Assembly: GCA_947167075.1 (NCBI GenBank)
Contig: CAMVGR010000003.1
Span: 124,001-188,000, forward strand
DNA length: 64,000 nt
Source of the DNA: an uncultured Bacteroidales bacterium
GTDB taxonomy: Bacteria; Bacteroidota; Bacteroidia; Bacteroidales; P3
Reading direction: 5' to 3'
Below, in pieces: positions 37,627-45,154 of this stretch. Every line of letters begins with the position of its first letter. The stretch's first letter is position 1. The notes beneath the pieces were generated by a model. That model ran no database searches. It was not told the origin of the DNA and worked only from the letters and a program-made list of their open reading frames with translations. Both the position numbers and the translations under genes were made by a program.

Positions 37627-38558
37627 AGTTCTTTCTCTATTAAATATTGATTTCTAGTGGGTGAGTTGCGGCAGATTAGTTCGCCGAGGAATCCTGCCAT
37701 GAAGAGGACAATACCTATCAGGACAAAAAACATCGAAAGGTAGAACCATACGCTGTTGGTGAGTGCCATTCGGCCAGCTACGCGAAGCACAAGTACAATG
37801 ACCAATGCGATGAATCCCAGCACAAAAGACAAACTGCCTATGGCACCAAAGATGTGCATCGGTTGTTTGCCGAATTTGCTCATAAACATGATGCTCAGCA
37901 GGTCGAGGTAGCCATTCACAAAGCGGTTCATGCCGAATTTGGTCACACCGAACTCGCGTTTGCGGTGTTGCACCACCTTCTCCCCTATCCTGCCGAAGCC
38001 AGACCATTTGGCAATCACCGGTATGTATCGGTGCATTTCGCCATAGACCTCGATGCTTTTCACCACATCGCGTCGGTAGGCTTTTAGGCCACAGTTGAAG
38101 TCGTGCAGGTGGATGCCGCTGAGCCGACGGGTGGTCCAGTTGAAGAATTTGGAGGGAATGTTTTTGGCTAACTTAGAATCATAGCGTTTCTTCTTCCATC
38201 CGCTAACGAGGTCGTAGTTGTCCTCAAGTATCATTCGACGCAACTCCGGCACCTCGTCTGGACTGTCCTGCAGGTCGGCATCCATGGTGATTACCACTTC
38301 GCCTTGGGCGGCAGCAAAGCCGGTGTTGAGGGCAGCACTCTTGCCATAATTGCGACGAAATTTGATGCCACGATAGGCAGCATTCTTTTCGTGCAGTTGT
38401 TCGATCACCTGCCACGAACCGTCGCGCGACCCATCGTCGACCATCACCACCTCGTAGCTGAGTTTGTGCTCGTCCATCACTCGATCGATCCATTCGGCCA
38501 GATGAGGGAGCGACTCCACTTCATTATATAATGGTACTACTATTGATACGTCTATCAT
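37623..38558 (-). CDS. Family 2 glycosyltransferase with two C-terminal membrane helices (GtrB/ArnC type)
   Basis: A 311-residue GT2 enzyme starting IDVSIVVPLYNEVESLP, with DDGSRDGSWQV and the MDADLQDSPDEVP metal site, a QHRKREFGVTKFG region and two membrane segments near the C-terminus. Such proteins load sugars onto undecaprenyl phosphate for envelope glycans. ATG 38558 overlaps the stop of the DUF4199 gene as TCAT/ATGA. A start at 38813 would lie within that gene. Confidence 0.9.
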   Translation of the reverse strand: MIDVSIVVPLYNEVESLPHLAEWIDRVMDEHKLSYEVVMVDDGSRDGSWQVIEQLHEKNAAYRGIKFRRNYGKSAALNTGFAAAQGEVVITMDADLQDSPDEVPELRRMILEDNYDLVSGWKKKRYDSKLAKNIPSKFFNWTTRRLSGIHLHDFNCGLKAYRRDVVKSIEVYGEMHRYIPVIAKWSGFGRIGEKVVQHRKREFGVTKFGMNRFVNGYLDLLSIMFMSKFGKQPMHIFGAIGSLSFVLGFIALVIVLVLRVAGRMALTNSVWFYLSMFFVLIGIVLFMAGFLGELICRNSPTRNQYLIEKEL

Positions 38559-39073
38559 TGCTTTGTATGTTTGATAACTGATTTCTCGTTGCGGAACAGT
38601 ACTGCTGCCAGAAATGCCCCGAATGCACCCAGAACGATGGTTCCAACGCCCGACAGAATGGCCCACCATGCAGCCCAATAGTGCAATTGTGGGTCGGAAG
38701 TGGTGATCTGGTTCTGGGTCATGGTGTTGGTGAACAAGACTGTTTGTTCTGCCGATGCGCTGCCGATAGCCCATAGCAGGAGTCCATACACGATGCCGGC
38801 CACCATAGCGCACCCCATGCCGAAGAGCATGGCCTCTTTGAGGGTGATTTTTTTATCAGGAAGGGCATTGCGGTAGTATGCAGTAAACAGAAAGATGAGT
38901 ACTAGCAAAATGGCATCCACGACCAGGGAAATGGGAGTGTGCATTGGTGTGCCCATCAGCAGTCGCACAAGGACGTAGGCGGCAAGCAGGACACCGATTA
39001 CGAGTCCGCTACGCAGATAGGCTCTGCGATAGTTGCCATGGATGGTGCTGTTGTATCGGTGAAATATTCCCAT
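38555..39073 (-). CDS. DUF4199 membrane protein
   Basis: A 172-residue protein with four hydrophobic segments and the DUF4199 layout (RSGLVIGVLLAAYVLVRLL, YRNALPDKKITLKEAMLFGMGCAMVAGIVYGLL, IVLGAFGAFLAAVLF). These proteins are common next to GtrB-type glycosyltransferases in Bacteroidota, as here. Its role is unknown; a partner or accessory to the lipid-linked sugar transferase is plausible. Confidence 0.82.
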   Translation of the reverse strand: MGIFHRYNSTIHGNYRRAYLRSGLVIGVLLAAYVLVRLLMGTPMHTPISLVVDAILLVLIFLFTAYYRNALPDKKITLKEAMLFGMGCAMVAGIVYGLLLWAIGSASAEQTVLFTNTMTQNQITTSDPQLHYWAAWWAILSGVGTIVLGAFGAFLAAVLFRNEKSVIKHTKQ

Positions 39074-39082
39074 TGCTTTGGT

Positions 39083-42000
39083 TTATCTTACGTTTTTCTC
39101 CAATGCCTCTCTGACCATTTGCTTCATCTTCAGCGTTTCTTTCTCCATCACACCCTGCTTGGATGGTTTGTACAGATCGGCGTATCTAACCTGTCCGAGA
39201 CTGATTTTCGGATTTTTAAGTGTCCCTGTCACGTCCACACCCACTTTCGCCATCAAGGGGTTTTTCAGCAGTTCCACATGGTAGCCACATTGGTTGTCGA
39301 GCGTATGTTTGCCAGAGGCACATAGTTGATAGCCGCCGATGTTGAGCAAGAAGGGGAACACTTCGATCTCCTTCCTCAGACAAGTCATCTCCACACTGAG
39401 GCTGTCGATTTTAATCTTGTTGTCTTTATCTTTCCAATTCTTGAATTGCATCAGTTTGGCGATTTGGGCAATCGAGTTGTTGTCCATCACCACCAGGTCT
39501 TTACCACTGATGGCAGCCGAACCGAGCAGTGTGCTCATCTTAGGCTTATATGTTGCAAAGAGGAAACTTTCGCCGGCAAGGTGGAAGTTGGCATTGCCAT
39601 TGAAGGCTGCCAGCATGGGCACCAGTGTGTCCACAGTGGGAATCATATCGAGGAGCTCGTCGATTTGAATATCGAGCAGATGGAAGTCGATAGCGGCAAA
39701 GAGGTTGTTGGGTCTGGGCGATTTGTAGAGTGCTGTGAGCTGCATGGTGGCGGCTTTGCATACGAATCCTATCTGATCCAATACGGCAACCCCGTCTTTA
39801 ACCGTCACAGAACCTGCCACGTCACCGAGGTCGTTTCCGAAGGCTAGGCTACGTTGCAAGTGTGTGTGGAGTGTGAAATCGACATCCTTGGGCACAATGA
39901 AGGGGTTGGCATCTTTTTCCACCTTGTCTTCCTCACGCATCTTTTCTATCGAATCCTTGTCGCTACCCATGCCGCTAAACATGTCCATTAGTTGGTCGAC
40001 ATCGGTATAGTGGGATGTCAAGTTGAGGTCGCCGGTAAGCATCTTTTCGTGCGACAGCCATGGCTCCAGGTTTTGCACAGAACCGTAGAGCTGCAAATCG
40101 CTATTTCCGAGCTTAATGTCAGCATCCGCTATATCACATAGTTCGGGGCTATAGTGGAAGTCTAGATTGTTGATATACAGTTCTTCGCCCAGCATTGGTG
40201 AGGTTACTCGCGTACGTCGGAGATCAACATCTAGGTTGGGGTTGTACTTACGTAGAATATTGTCTTTGGTCGAATCCATCTTTATCGATCCACTTAGCGA
40301 TAGTGCACTTAGGTCAATTGTGTTGGAATCGAGGTTGGCCAATGTTTTTTCAAGGGATATATCGAAGGCAGCGGCAATCTGTTCACGGGTAATGTCATTC
40401 ACCCCTACACTAATATTAGGAGACTTGACCTGTGCTGTGATGCCATTCATGGCAAGTTGTATGGTACTGCTCTTTAGGTGCGTCTCCAGCATCTTGTCCT
40501 GGAATCGTTTGGCGGGTAACTGAATGGCTATATCAAGGTCGGGAGTAGTGGCATGGATACTGTCGTACAGTACGTCGAGCTTATTAAGTTTGATGGTGCC
40601 ATTGGCCCGTATTTTATCGTAGGATTTCTTCTGTAGATAGCTCATCAGTAGATTTGCATGCAGGTCTATATCGGCCTTTCCAGTAGCCGTCAGGGGTAAG
40701 GTATCTGGCAATAGAGGCTTGAGGTCATCTAGCGGTAGAGAGCCCTGTACGGATGCATCTATATGCATATCTCCAAGTAGATCATCCACATGCCCTTTAA
40801 TGTAGACATCTGATGATTGCGTATGTGCTTTGAGACTTTGTATGGTGACATCGCTCTTCCCATCTTTGGAAAGGTCCAGTTTGGTGGACATGGCTCCATT
40901 TATCCTTGTGATTTTATAGGGAAGCGATTTCGGATAGTAGAATCTACCGTCAGCAAGAGTGACATGGGCATTGACCAATGGCATGGTGGAATCTGTCAGG
41001 GTACCAATGGCAGTGGCCTGCAGTTGAATTTTGGCATCCACATCCATGCCCCTTCTGAACGTCACATATTGCGGTGGGACAATGTCCAAAAGTGGAGCCA
41101 CTTGCCAATAGTCGGTAGTGGCAAGCTCCATGTCGACATCTATTGGTTGCAAGCCGACATCTCCGCGAAGGGTAAGACCATAGTCGTCCAGTTTCAAAGT
41201 GGATTCTTCTAGGTGGACAATCATCTGGTGGAGATTGGCACTGAAGGGCATATCTAGGGACAACAAGTCGTGCTTTGAATTGGCCAAGGTCTCGTTGATC
41301 ATATCTGTTCCGCCATTCACAAAGTCGCCCTTTTTAACCTTCAGTTTTAGTTGGCCTGCTACCGAATCGGTGTTGCCATTGCCACGTAGCTTGATATTAA
41401 GGTCTTGAAGCAAAGCATTCATCTTCTCACCTCCTAAACTATCTTTGGTAGTGAGGGCAATACGTTCTGAACCAAGGTTGACAGTAGCATCCAGCAAACC
41501 GCTTTCCAACGCTCCCTTGACGCATATCCCAAGGTCATCGATGGATGCGGCTATGTTGTTTTTAAGGTTGGTGTATGAGGCATTGGCATCGCTGACCTTT
41601 ACTTTCTTAAGGTCGATATTGGGTAGGCTATCTAGGCTGAAGGGGCTCTTGGTGGTATCCTTTTCTTTGTCGCTATGTGGAAAAATGTCGTAGTTGCTCA
41701 CACCCTCACGATTGACGAAGAGACATGCGTTCACCCTGTCGAGCATTACTTTATGCACCACTATCTCTTTCTCTTTAAGATACTTTTTCGCATCCAATCC
41801 AACAGTCAGATTACCTATGTAAGCCACTGTGTCGCACGGTGCCCCCTCGACGGGATTAATCACATATACATCATCAATGGTGAGGCCGGCATCCGGGAAT
41901 GTCTTGAAGAGGGTAAGATTGACCTTTCCAAAGCGAGTGTCGGCCATTACGTATTTTCCAGCGAGGGAGTTTACTATCTTCGTAAGCTGGCTGGGTGTAA

Positions 42001-42091
42001 AAACAAGCCATAGCACAATCGCCACTACCACAATAACAAGTCCGAGTAGTGAACCTAAAGAGATGAGTGCTATTTTCCAACCTTTTTTCAT
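39083..42091 (-). CDS. AsmA-family protein
   Basis: A 1002-residue protein with an N-terminal membrane anchor (IALISLGSLLGLVIVVVAIVLWLVF) and a very long periplasmic region of repeating beta segments typical of AsmA/TamB-like bridging proteins. These are thought to carry lipids between the two membranes. The stretch KYVMADTRFGKVNLTLFKTFPDAGLTIDDV is a clear AsmA N-domain. ATG 42091 is preferred to a TTG at 42100 that overlaps the upstream stop codon. Confidence 0.87.
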   Translation of the reverse strand: MKKGWKIALISLGSLLGLVIVVVAIVLWLVFTPSQLTKIVNSLAGKYVMADTRFGKVNLTLFKTFPDAGLTIDDVYVINPVEGAPCDTVAYIGNLTVGLDAKKYLKEKEIVVHKVMLDRVNACLFVNREGVSNYDIFPHSDKEKDTTKSPFSLDSLPNIDLKKVKVSDANASYTNLKNNIAASIDDLGICVKGALESGLLDATVNLGSERIALTTKDSLGGEKMNALLQDLNIKLRGNGNTDSVAGQLKLKVKKGDFVNGGTDMINETLANSKHDLLSLDMPFSANLHQMIVHLEESTLKLDDYGLTLRGDVGLQPIDVDMELATTDYWQVAPLLDIVPPQYVTFRRGMDVDAKIQLQATAIGTLTDSTMPLVNAHVTLADGRFYYPKSLPYKITRINGAMSTKLDLSKDGKSDVTIQSLKAHTQSSDVYIKGHVDDLLGDMHIDASVQGSLPLDDLKPLLPDTLPLTATGKADIDLHANLLMSYLQKKSYDKIRANGTIKLNKLDVLYDSIHATTPDLDIAIQLPAKRFQDKMLETHLKSSTIQLAMNGITAQVKSPNISVGVNDITREQIAAAFDISLEKTLANLDSNTIDLSALSLSGSIKMDSTKDNILRKYNPNLDVDLRRTRVTSPMLGEELYINNLDFHYSPELCDIADADIKLGNSDLQLYGSVQNLEPWLSHEKMLTGDLNLTSHYTDVDQLMDMFSGMGSDKDSIEKMREEDKVEKDANPFIVPKDVDFTLHTHLQRSLAFGNDLGDVAGSVTVKDGVAVLDQIGFVCKAATMQLTALYKSPRPNNLFAAIDFHLLDIQIDELLDMIPTVDTLVPMLAAFNGNANFHLAGESFLFATYKPKMSTLLGSAAISGKDLVVMDNNSIAQIAKLMQFKNWKDKDNKIKIDSLSVEMTCLRKEIEVFPFLLNIGGYQLCASGKHTLDNQCGYHVELLKNPLMAKVGVDVTGTLKNPKISLGQVRYADLYKPSKQGVMEKETLKMKQMVREALEKNVR

Positions 42092-42096
42092 TCTTT

Positions 42097-42480
42097 TCAA
42101 TTCACTTTGGTTAAACTATATTCCATGCTATAGTCATCTTTCCATTGCATCGATGTCGAAGAGATCTCGGTGACGGTGTACACTTTTGGCACTGCCTGAT
42201 TACCCAGGGCTCCGGTGAACACATGGGTCAGCCGGTCGCCGTTGATAGTCCAACTGTATGTGAGGTTACTCTCCTCTTCTGTGATGTCATCGCCTTCGTC
42301 CCACGTCACTCCGGTGCCATCCGATTTGTAGCGCCAATACTCTTGGGTATTGTTCTTTCTCCAAAGCCCATAGAGCTGATCCTCTTGTACGTTGATGTGG
42401 GTTTCGTTTCCACCGCATGCCACCATCGTAATGACCATTGTGGAAATCAATACCAAAGGAATAATTTGTCTTATTTTCAT
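42097..42480 (-). CDS. Lipocalin-like small lipoprotein
   Basis: A 127-residue protein with a lipobox (MVACG, Cys22) and a short beta-barrel-like body (LYGLWRKNNTQEYWRYKSDGTGVTWDEG, YSWTINGDRLTHVF, YTVTEISSTSMQWKD), resembling the lipocalin-like domains common in Bacteroidota lipoproteins. It overlaps hpt by 4 bases. The ligand is unknown. Confidence 0.75.
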   Translation of the reverse strand: MKIRQIIPLVLISTMVITMVACGGNETHINVQEDQLYGLWRKNNTQEYWRYKSDGTGVTWDEGDDITEEESNLTYSWTINGDRLTHVFTGALGNQAVPKVYTVTEISSTSMQWKDDYSMEYSLTKVN

Positions 42481-43004
42481 TCGTCGATCACCATTATTTC
42501 CGGCAGGTTACGCCCCAGTTCGTCGTAGTCCATACCGTAACCTATAATAAATTCATCACCTATTTCCCGACCTACGTAGTCGATGCTGTAGTTGCCACGA
42601 AATGAATTGGGTTTATACAGCAAGGCACACACCTTTACACTTCGGGGTTGTAGTTTGACTATCTCCTGCAGCATCACCTGGATGGTTAGTCCACTATCGA
42701 TCACATCCTCTACTATCAGCACATCGCGTCCCGTCACTTCCGAAGTGAACGGCAATACGGCAGACACGGTGCCTGTCGATGCCATACCACTGTATGAAGT
42801 GTAGCGGACAAACTGCATGCGGCAGGGAATGGTGAGCTGTCGAGTGAGGTCGGCGGCAAAGAGATATGCTCCGGTAAGAACAGGACACACCATTAAGTCG
42901 GCCTCGGCATAGTCTTTGCTCACTGCCGATGCCAGCTGCTCGACCATGCAGTGCAGCTCCTGCTTGTCTATAAATGGGCGGAACGATTTATTGTTTATTT
43001 TCAT
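42477..43004 (-). CDS. hpt: Hypoxanthine phosphoribosyltransferase
   Basis: A 175-residue purine-salvage enzyme of the Hpt family. The PRPP-binding loop reads VLIVEDVIDSGLT, and it has the expected substrate loop YTSYSGMASTG and the C-terminal KPNSFRGNYSIDYVGREIGDEFIIGYGMDY. Its start abuts the stop of the SUMF1-domain gene with no gap. Confidence 0.93.
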   Translation of the reverse strand: MKINNKSFRPFIDKQELHCMVEQLASAVSKDYAEADLMVCPVLTGAYLFAADLTRQLTIPCRMQFVRYTSYSGMASTGTVSAVLPFTSEVTGRDVLIVEDVIDSGLTIQVMLQEIVKLQPRSVKVCALLYKPNSFRGNYSIDYVGREIGDEFIIGYGMDYDELGRNLPEIMVIDE

Positions 43005-43838
43005 CTACTCACCCTCCTCCATCGTTTTCTCTGTTTCCATCACCAGACGAAGCCCGAAATATTCGTTCGCCGCTGCCGGTTCGTACCACGAGCGGTCGTA
43101 TACAGTGCAGGCTGCAGATGTGCTGTTGTAGTGTCCACCACGCAGAGTCCTGCTGTCGCCATCCTGCGGTCCGCGAGGGTCGCTTTGTTCCGAGGCGACA
43201 TAGGGAGCCATCCAGTCGTGGCACCACTCTGCCACGTTGCCGCTCATGTCGTAGAGGCCCAACTCGTTGGGCAACAAGGAGGCTACCTTGTGGGTCTGCC
43301 GTTCGCTATCGACGCAATACCATGCGTATTCGTTCAGCCGCTCACGATTGCATCCCGCATAGGGATTCTTGGCTGATTTTCTTCCACCACGGGCGGCATA
43401 TTCCCATTCGGCTTCGGTGGGTAGCCGAAAGCGGTGTCCGGTCATTTGGCTCAGAATGGTGACAAATCGCTGGGCATCGGACCAACTTACCTGCTCGACG
43501 GGCAGCGAATCGCCTGTGTTGAAGTGCGATGGGTTCTCCCCCATCACGGCTTTCCATTGTGCCTGGGTCACCTCGGTGCGCCCGATAAAGAAACTATTTA
43601 CAGTCACCTTGTGCTCCGGACGGTTGGCATCGTATTTGTGCCGATGGCTGACACCCGTGTTGCTACCCATGGTGAAGCTGCCGCCTTCCACCCACACCAT
43701 TTCTATCTTCACTCCGTCGGGCAGTTTCACCACTTGTGTGCTGTCTTGGGCCTTGGCATCGAAAAGGCTTGCGAACAGGATACAGAAAGCCACACCCATG
43801 CTAAGAAGATCGCTTTTTATCGATGGATTTGCTTTCAT
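43005..43838 (-). CDS. Formylglycine-generating-enzyme-fold (SUMF1) secreted protein
   Basis: A 277-residue protein with a signal-like start and the SUMF1 fold: GGSFTMGSNTG, PEHKVTVNSFFIGRTEVTQAQW, RLPTEAEWEYAARGG, GLYDMSGNVAEWCHDW and LRGGHYN. In true formylglycine-generating enzymes two cysteines follow RGG with the spacing RGGxxxCxxxxC. Here the first is Ser (RGGHYNS) and only the second is Cys, so sulfatase activation is unlikely. No sulfatase is nearby. It may be a structural or binding protein, as in some T9SS SUMF1 proteins. Confidence 0.82.
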   Translation of the reverse strand: MKANPSIKSDLLSMGVAFCILFASLFDAKAQDSTQVVKLPDGVKIEMVWVEGGSFTMGSNTGVSHRHKYDANRPEHKVTVNSFFIGRTEVTQAQWKAVMGENPSHFNTGDSLPVEQVSWSDAQRFVTILSQMTGHRFRLPTEAEWEYAARGGRKSAKNPYAGCNRERLNEYAWYCVDSERQTHKVASLLPNELGLYDMSGNVAEWCHDWMAPYVASEQSDPRGPQDGDSRTLRGGHYNSTSAACTVYDRSWYEPAAANEYFGLRLVMETEKTMEEGE

Positions 43839-43876
43839 AGTGCCAATTCCGGATAGGTTAGTACATGCTCGATGGA

Positions 43877-44533
43877 CTATGCATTCATGTGATCGTCACT
43901 CCATTTCTCGGGGTTGAGGCGCCATGCCGAGAGGCTCTCCAGGTCTTCCGGTCGGATATAGTCCTGCTCCTTGGCCACTTGGATAAGGGTGTCGTAGTTG
44001 GTCAGGGTCTGTAGTTCGACATTCTCTTTCTCGAAGTTGTCGGATGCCACCTTCAAACCATAGGTGAATATAGCTGCCATACCTTTAACGTGGCACCCTT
44101 TTTCGCGTAGAGCACGCACGGCGATGAGCGAACTTTTACCCGTGGAGACCAGGTCCTCTATCACCACCACCGACTGTCCTTCGTGCACTTCGCCTTCGAT
44201 TTGGTTGGTCAGGCCATGACTTTTCTGTTCCGAACGGACATACACAAACGGTTTGCCAAGCTCTTGGGCCACCAAAGCACCCTGTGCGATGCCTCCTGTG
44301 GCTACACCGGCTATCACATCCACGTCGCCCCATGTGTCGCGTATCACGTCGACGAAATGTTGGCGGATGAAGGTACGTATCTCCGGATACGAGAGCGTGA
44401 CCCTATTGTCACAATAGATGGGCGATTTGCGCCCCGAAGCCCATGTGAAAGGATGCTCGTTGTTGAGCTTTACTGCTTTCACTGTCAGTAAGAAATTAGC
44501 CGTCCTTGCGGCCATGTCGTTGTTTTTAATCAT
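43877..44533 (-). CDS. pyrE: Orotate phosphoribosyltransferase
   Basis: A 218-residue pyrimidine-pathway enzyme: PFTWASGRKSPIYCDNR, DVIAGVATGGIAQGA, QKSHGLTNQIEGEV and PRPP loop VVIEDLVSTGKS. The start is ambiguous. ATG 44533 gives MIKNNDMAARTANF; but the -7 box at 44538-44545 is only 4 bases away, so initiation at 44515 (MAARTANF, about 17 residues before the conserved core) with a short leader is equally possible. It heads an operon that runs to ychF. Confidence 0.93.
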   Translation of the reverse strand: MIKNNDMAARTANFLLTVKAVKLNNEHPFTWASGRKSPIYCDNRVTLSYPEIRTFIRQHFVDVIRDTWGDVDVIAGVATGGIAQGALVAQELGKPFVYVRSEQKSHGLTNQIEGEVHEGQSVVVIEDLVSTGKSSLIAVRALREKGCHVKGMAAIFTYGLKVASDNFEKENVELQTLTNYDTLIQVAKEQDYIRPEDLESLSAWRLNPEKWSDDHMNA

Positions 44534-44537
44534 GGTG

Positions 44538-44545
44538 CAAAAATA
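44538..44545 (-). promoter_or_regulatory. Promoter -7 box at pyrE
   Basis: Reverse strand TATTTTTG, 4 bases before ATG 44533. It implies either a leaderless transcript or use of ATG 44515. Confidence 0.5.
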
Positions 44546-44854
44546 CGTGTTTTTTCTTATATATATGAAAAAAGTTTCCAACACTAGTGGATAACCTCCT
44601 TTTTTTGAAAAAAACACAACCTATTTTAACACTGTTTCATGCCTCTTCGAGGACTATTATTTGTATGTCAGGAAATACATCTGTGCCGTTCCGTAATATT
44701 CTGTACTGCATGTAATTATGTTGTATTCTACAACGCTAGCGTGGCTCTAAAATAATGCTCCTATAGCATGTGTTAGCTAAGCCTATTGGAGGTCGAATTG
44801 TTAAAAAAAACATGACTCATCACATGACACTGATCCCGAAAACCACTTTACCGA

Positions 44855-44938
44855 CACGTATCACTACCGTACTTGAACCGTACATGCACCGTACATGCAC
44901 CGTAGATGAACCGTGACGACACATTGTGTCCACGACGG
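44855..44938 (+). repeat. 11-bp tandem array plus stem-loop, copy 5
   Basis: GACACGTATCACTAC precedes CGTACTTGAAC (44868), CGTACATGCAC (44879, 44890) and CGTAGATGAAC (44901). The hairpin at 44911-44938 has inner arms GACAC and GTGTC and outer arms CCGT and ACGG with mismatches between. It lies in the 621-base gap between the divergent pyrE and hppA; the rest of that gap is AT-rich and no gene was seen. Confidence 0.87.
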
Positions 44939-45104
44939 ATGTACTGTCTACGCAAGTGGATGAATGAGATGGAGGGCGGCTAATGTTAAAATTTCAATCC
45001 TGTATGTCGTGTGAATCGACTGAAATTGTTATCAATACCTTATACGTTGAGCTTTTGGAAAAACAGAAACTGTCAATTTTTTTCAGTATTTAAGAAATAT
45101 TAAG

Positions 45105-45112
45105 TACATTTG
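45105..45112 (+). promoter_or_regulatory. Promoter -7 box of hppA
   Basis: TACATTTG, about 42 bases before the ATG at 45155. No clean -33 box at the expected spacing. Confidence 0.5.
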
Positions 45113-45154
45113 TAAACCAAAAAACAAACAGAAGTTTAACAAAAATATCACTGT

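Noticed and set aside
44534..44854. Small gene in the pyrE-hppA gap
   Set aside because: No frame with start and codon bias; AT-rich and apparently non-coding.
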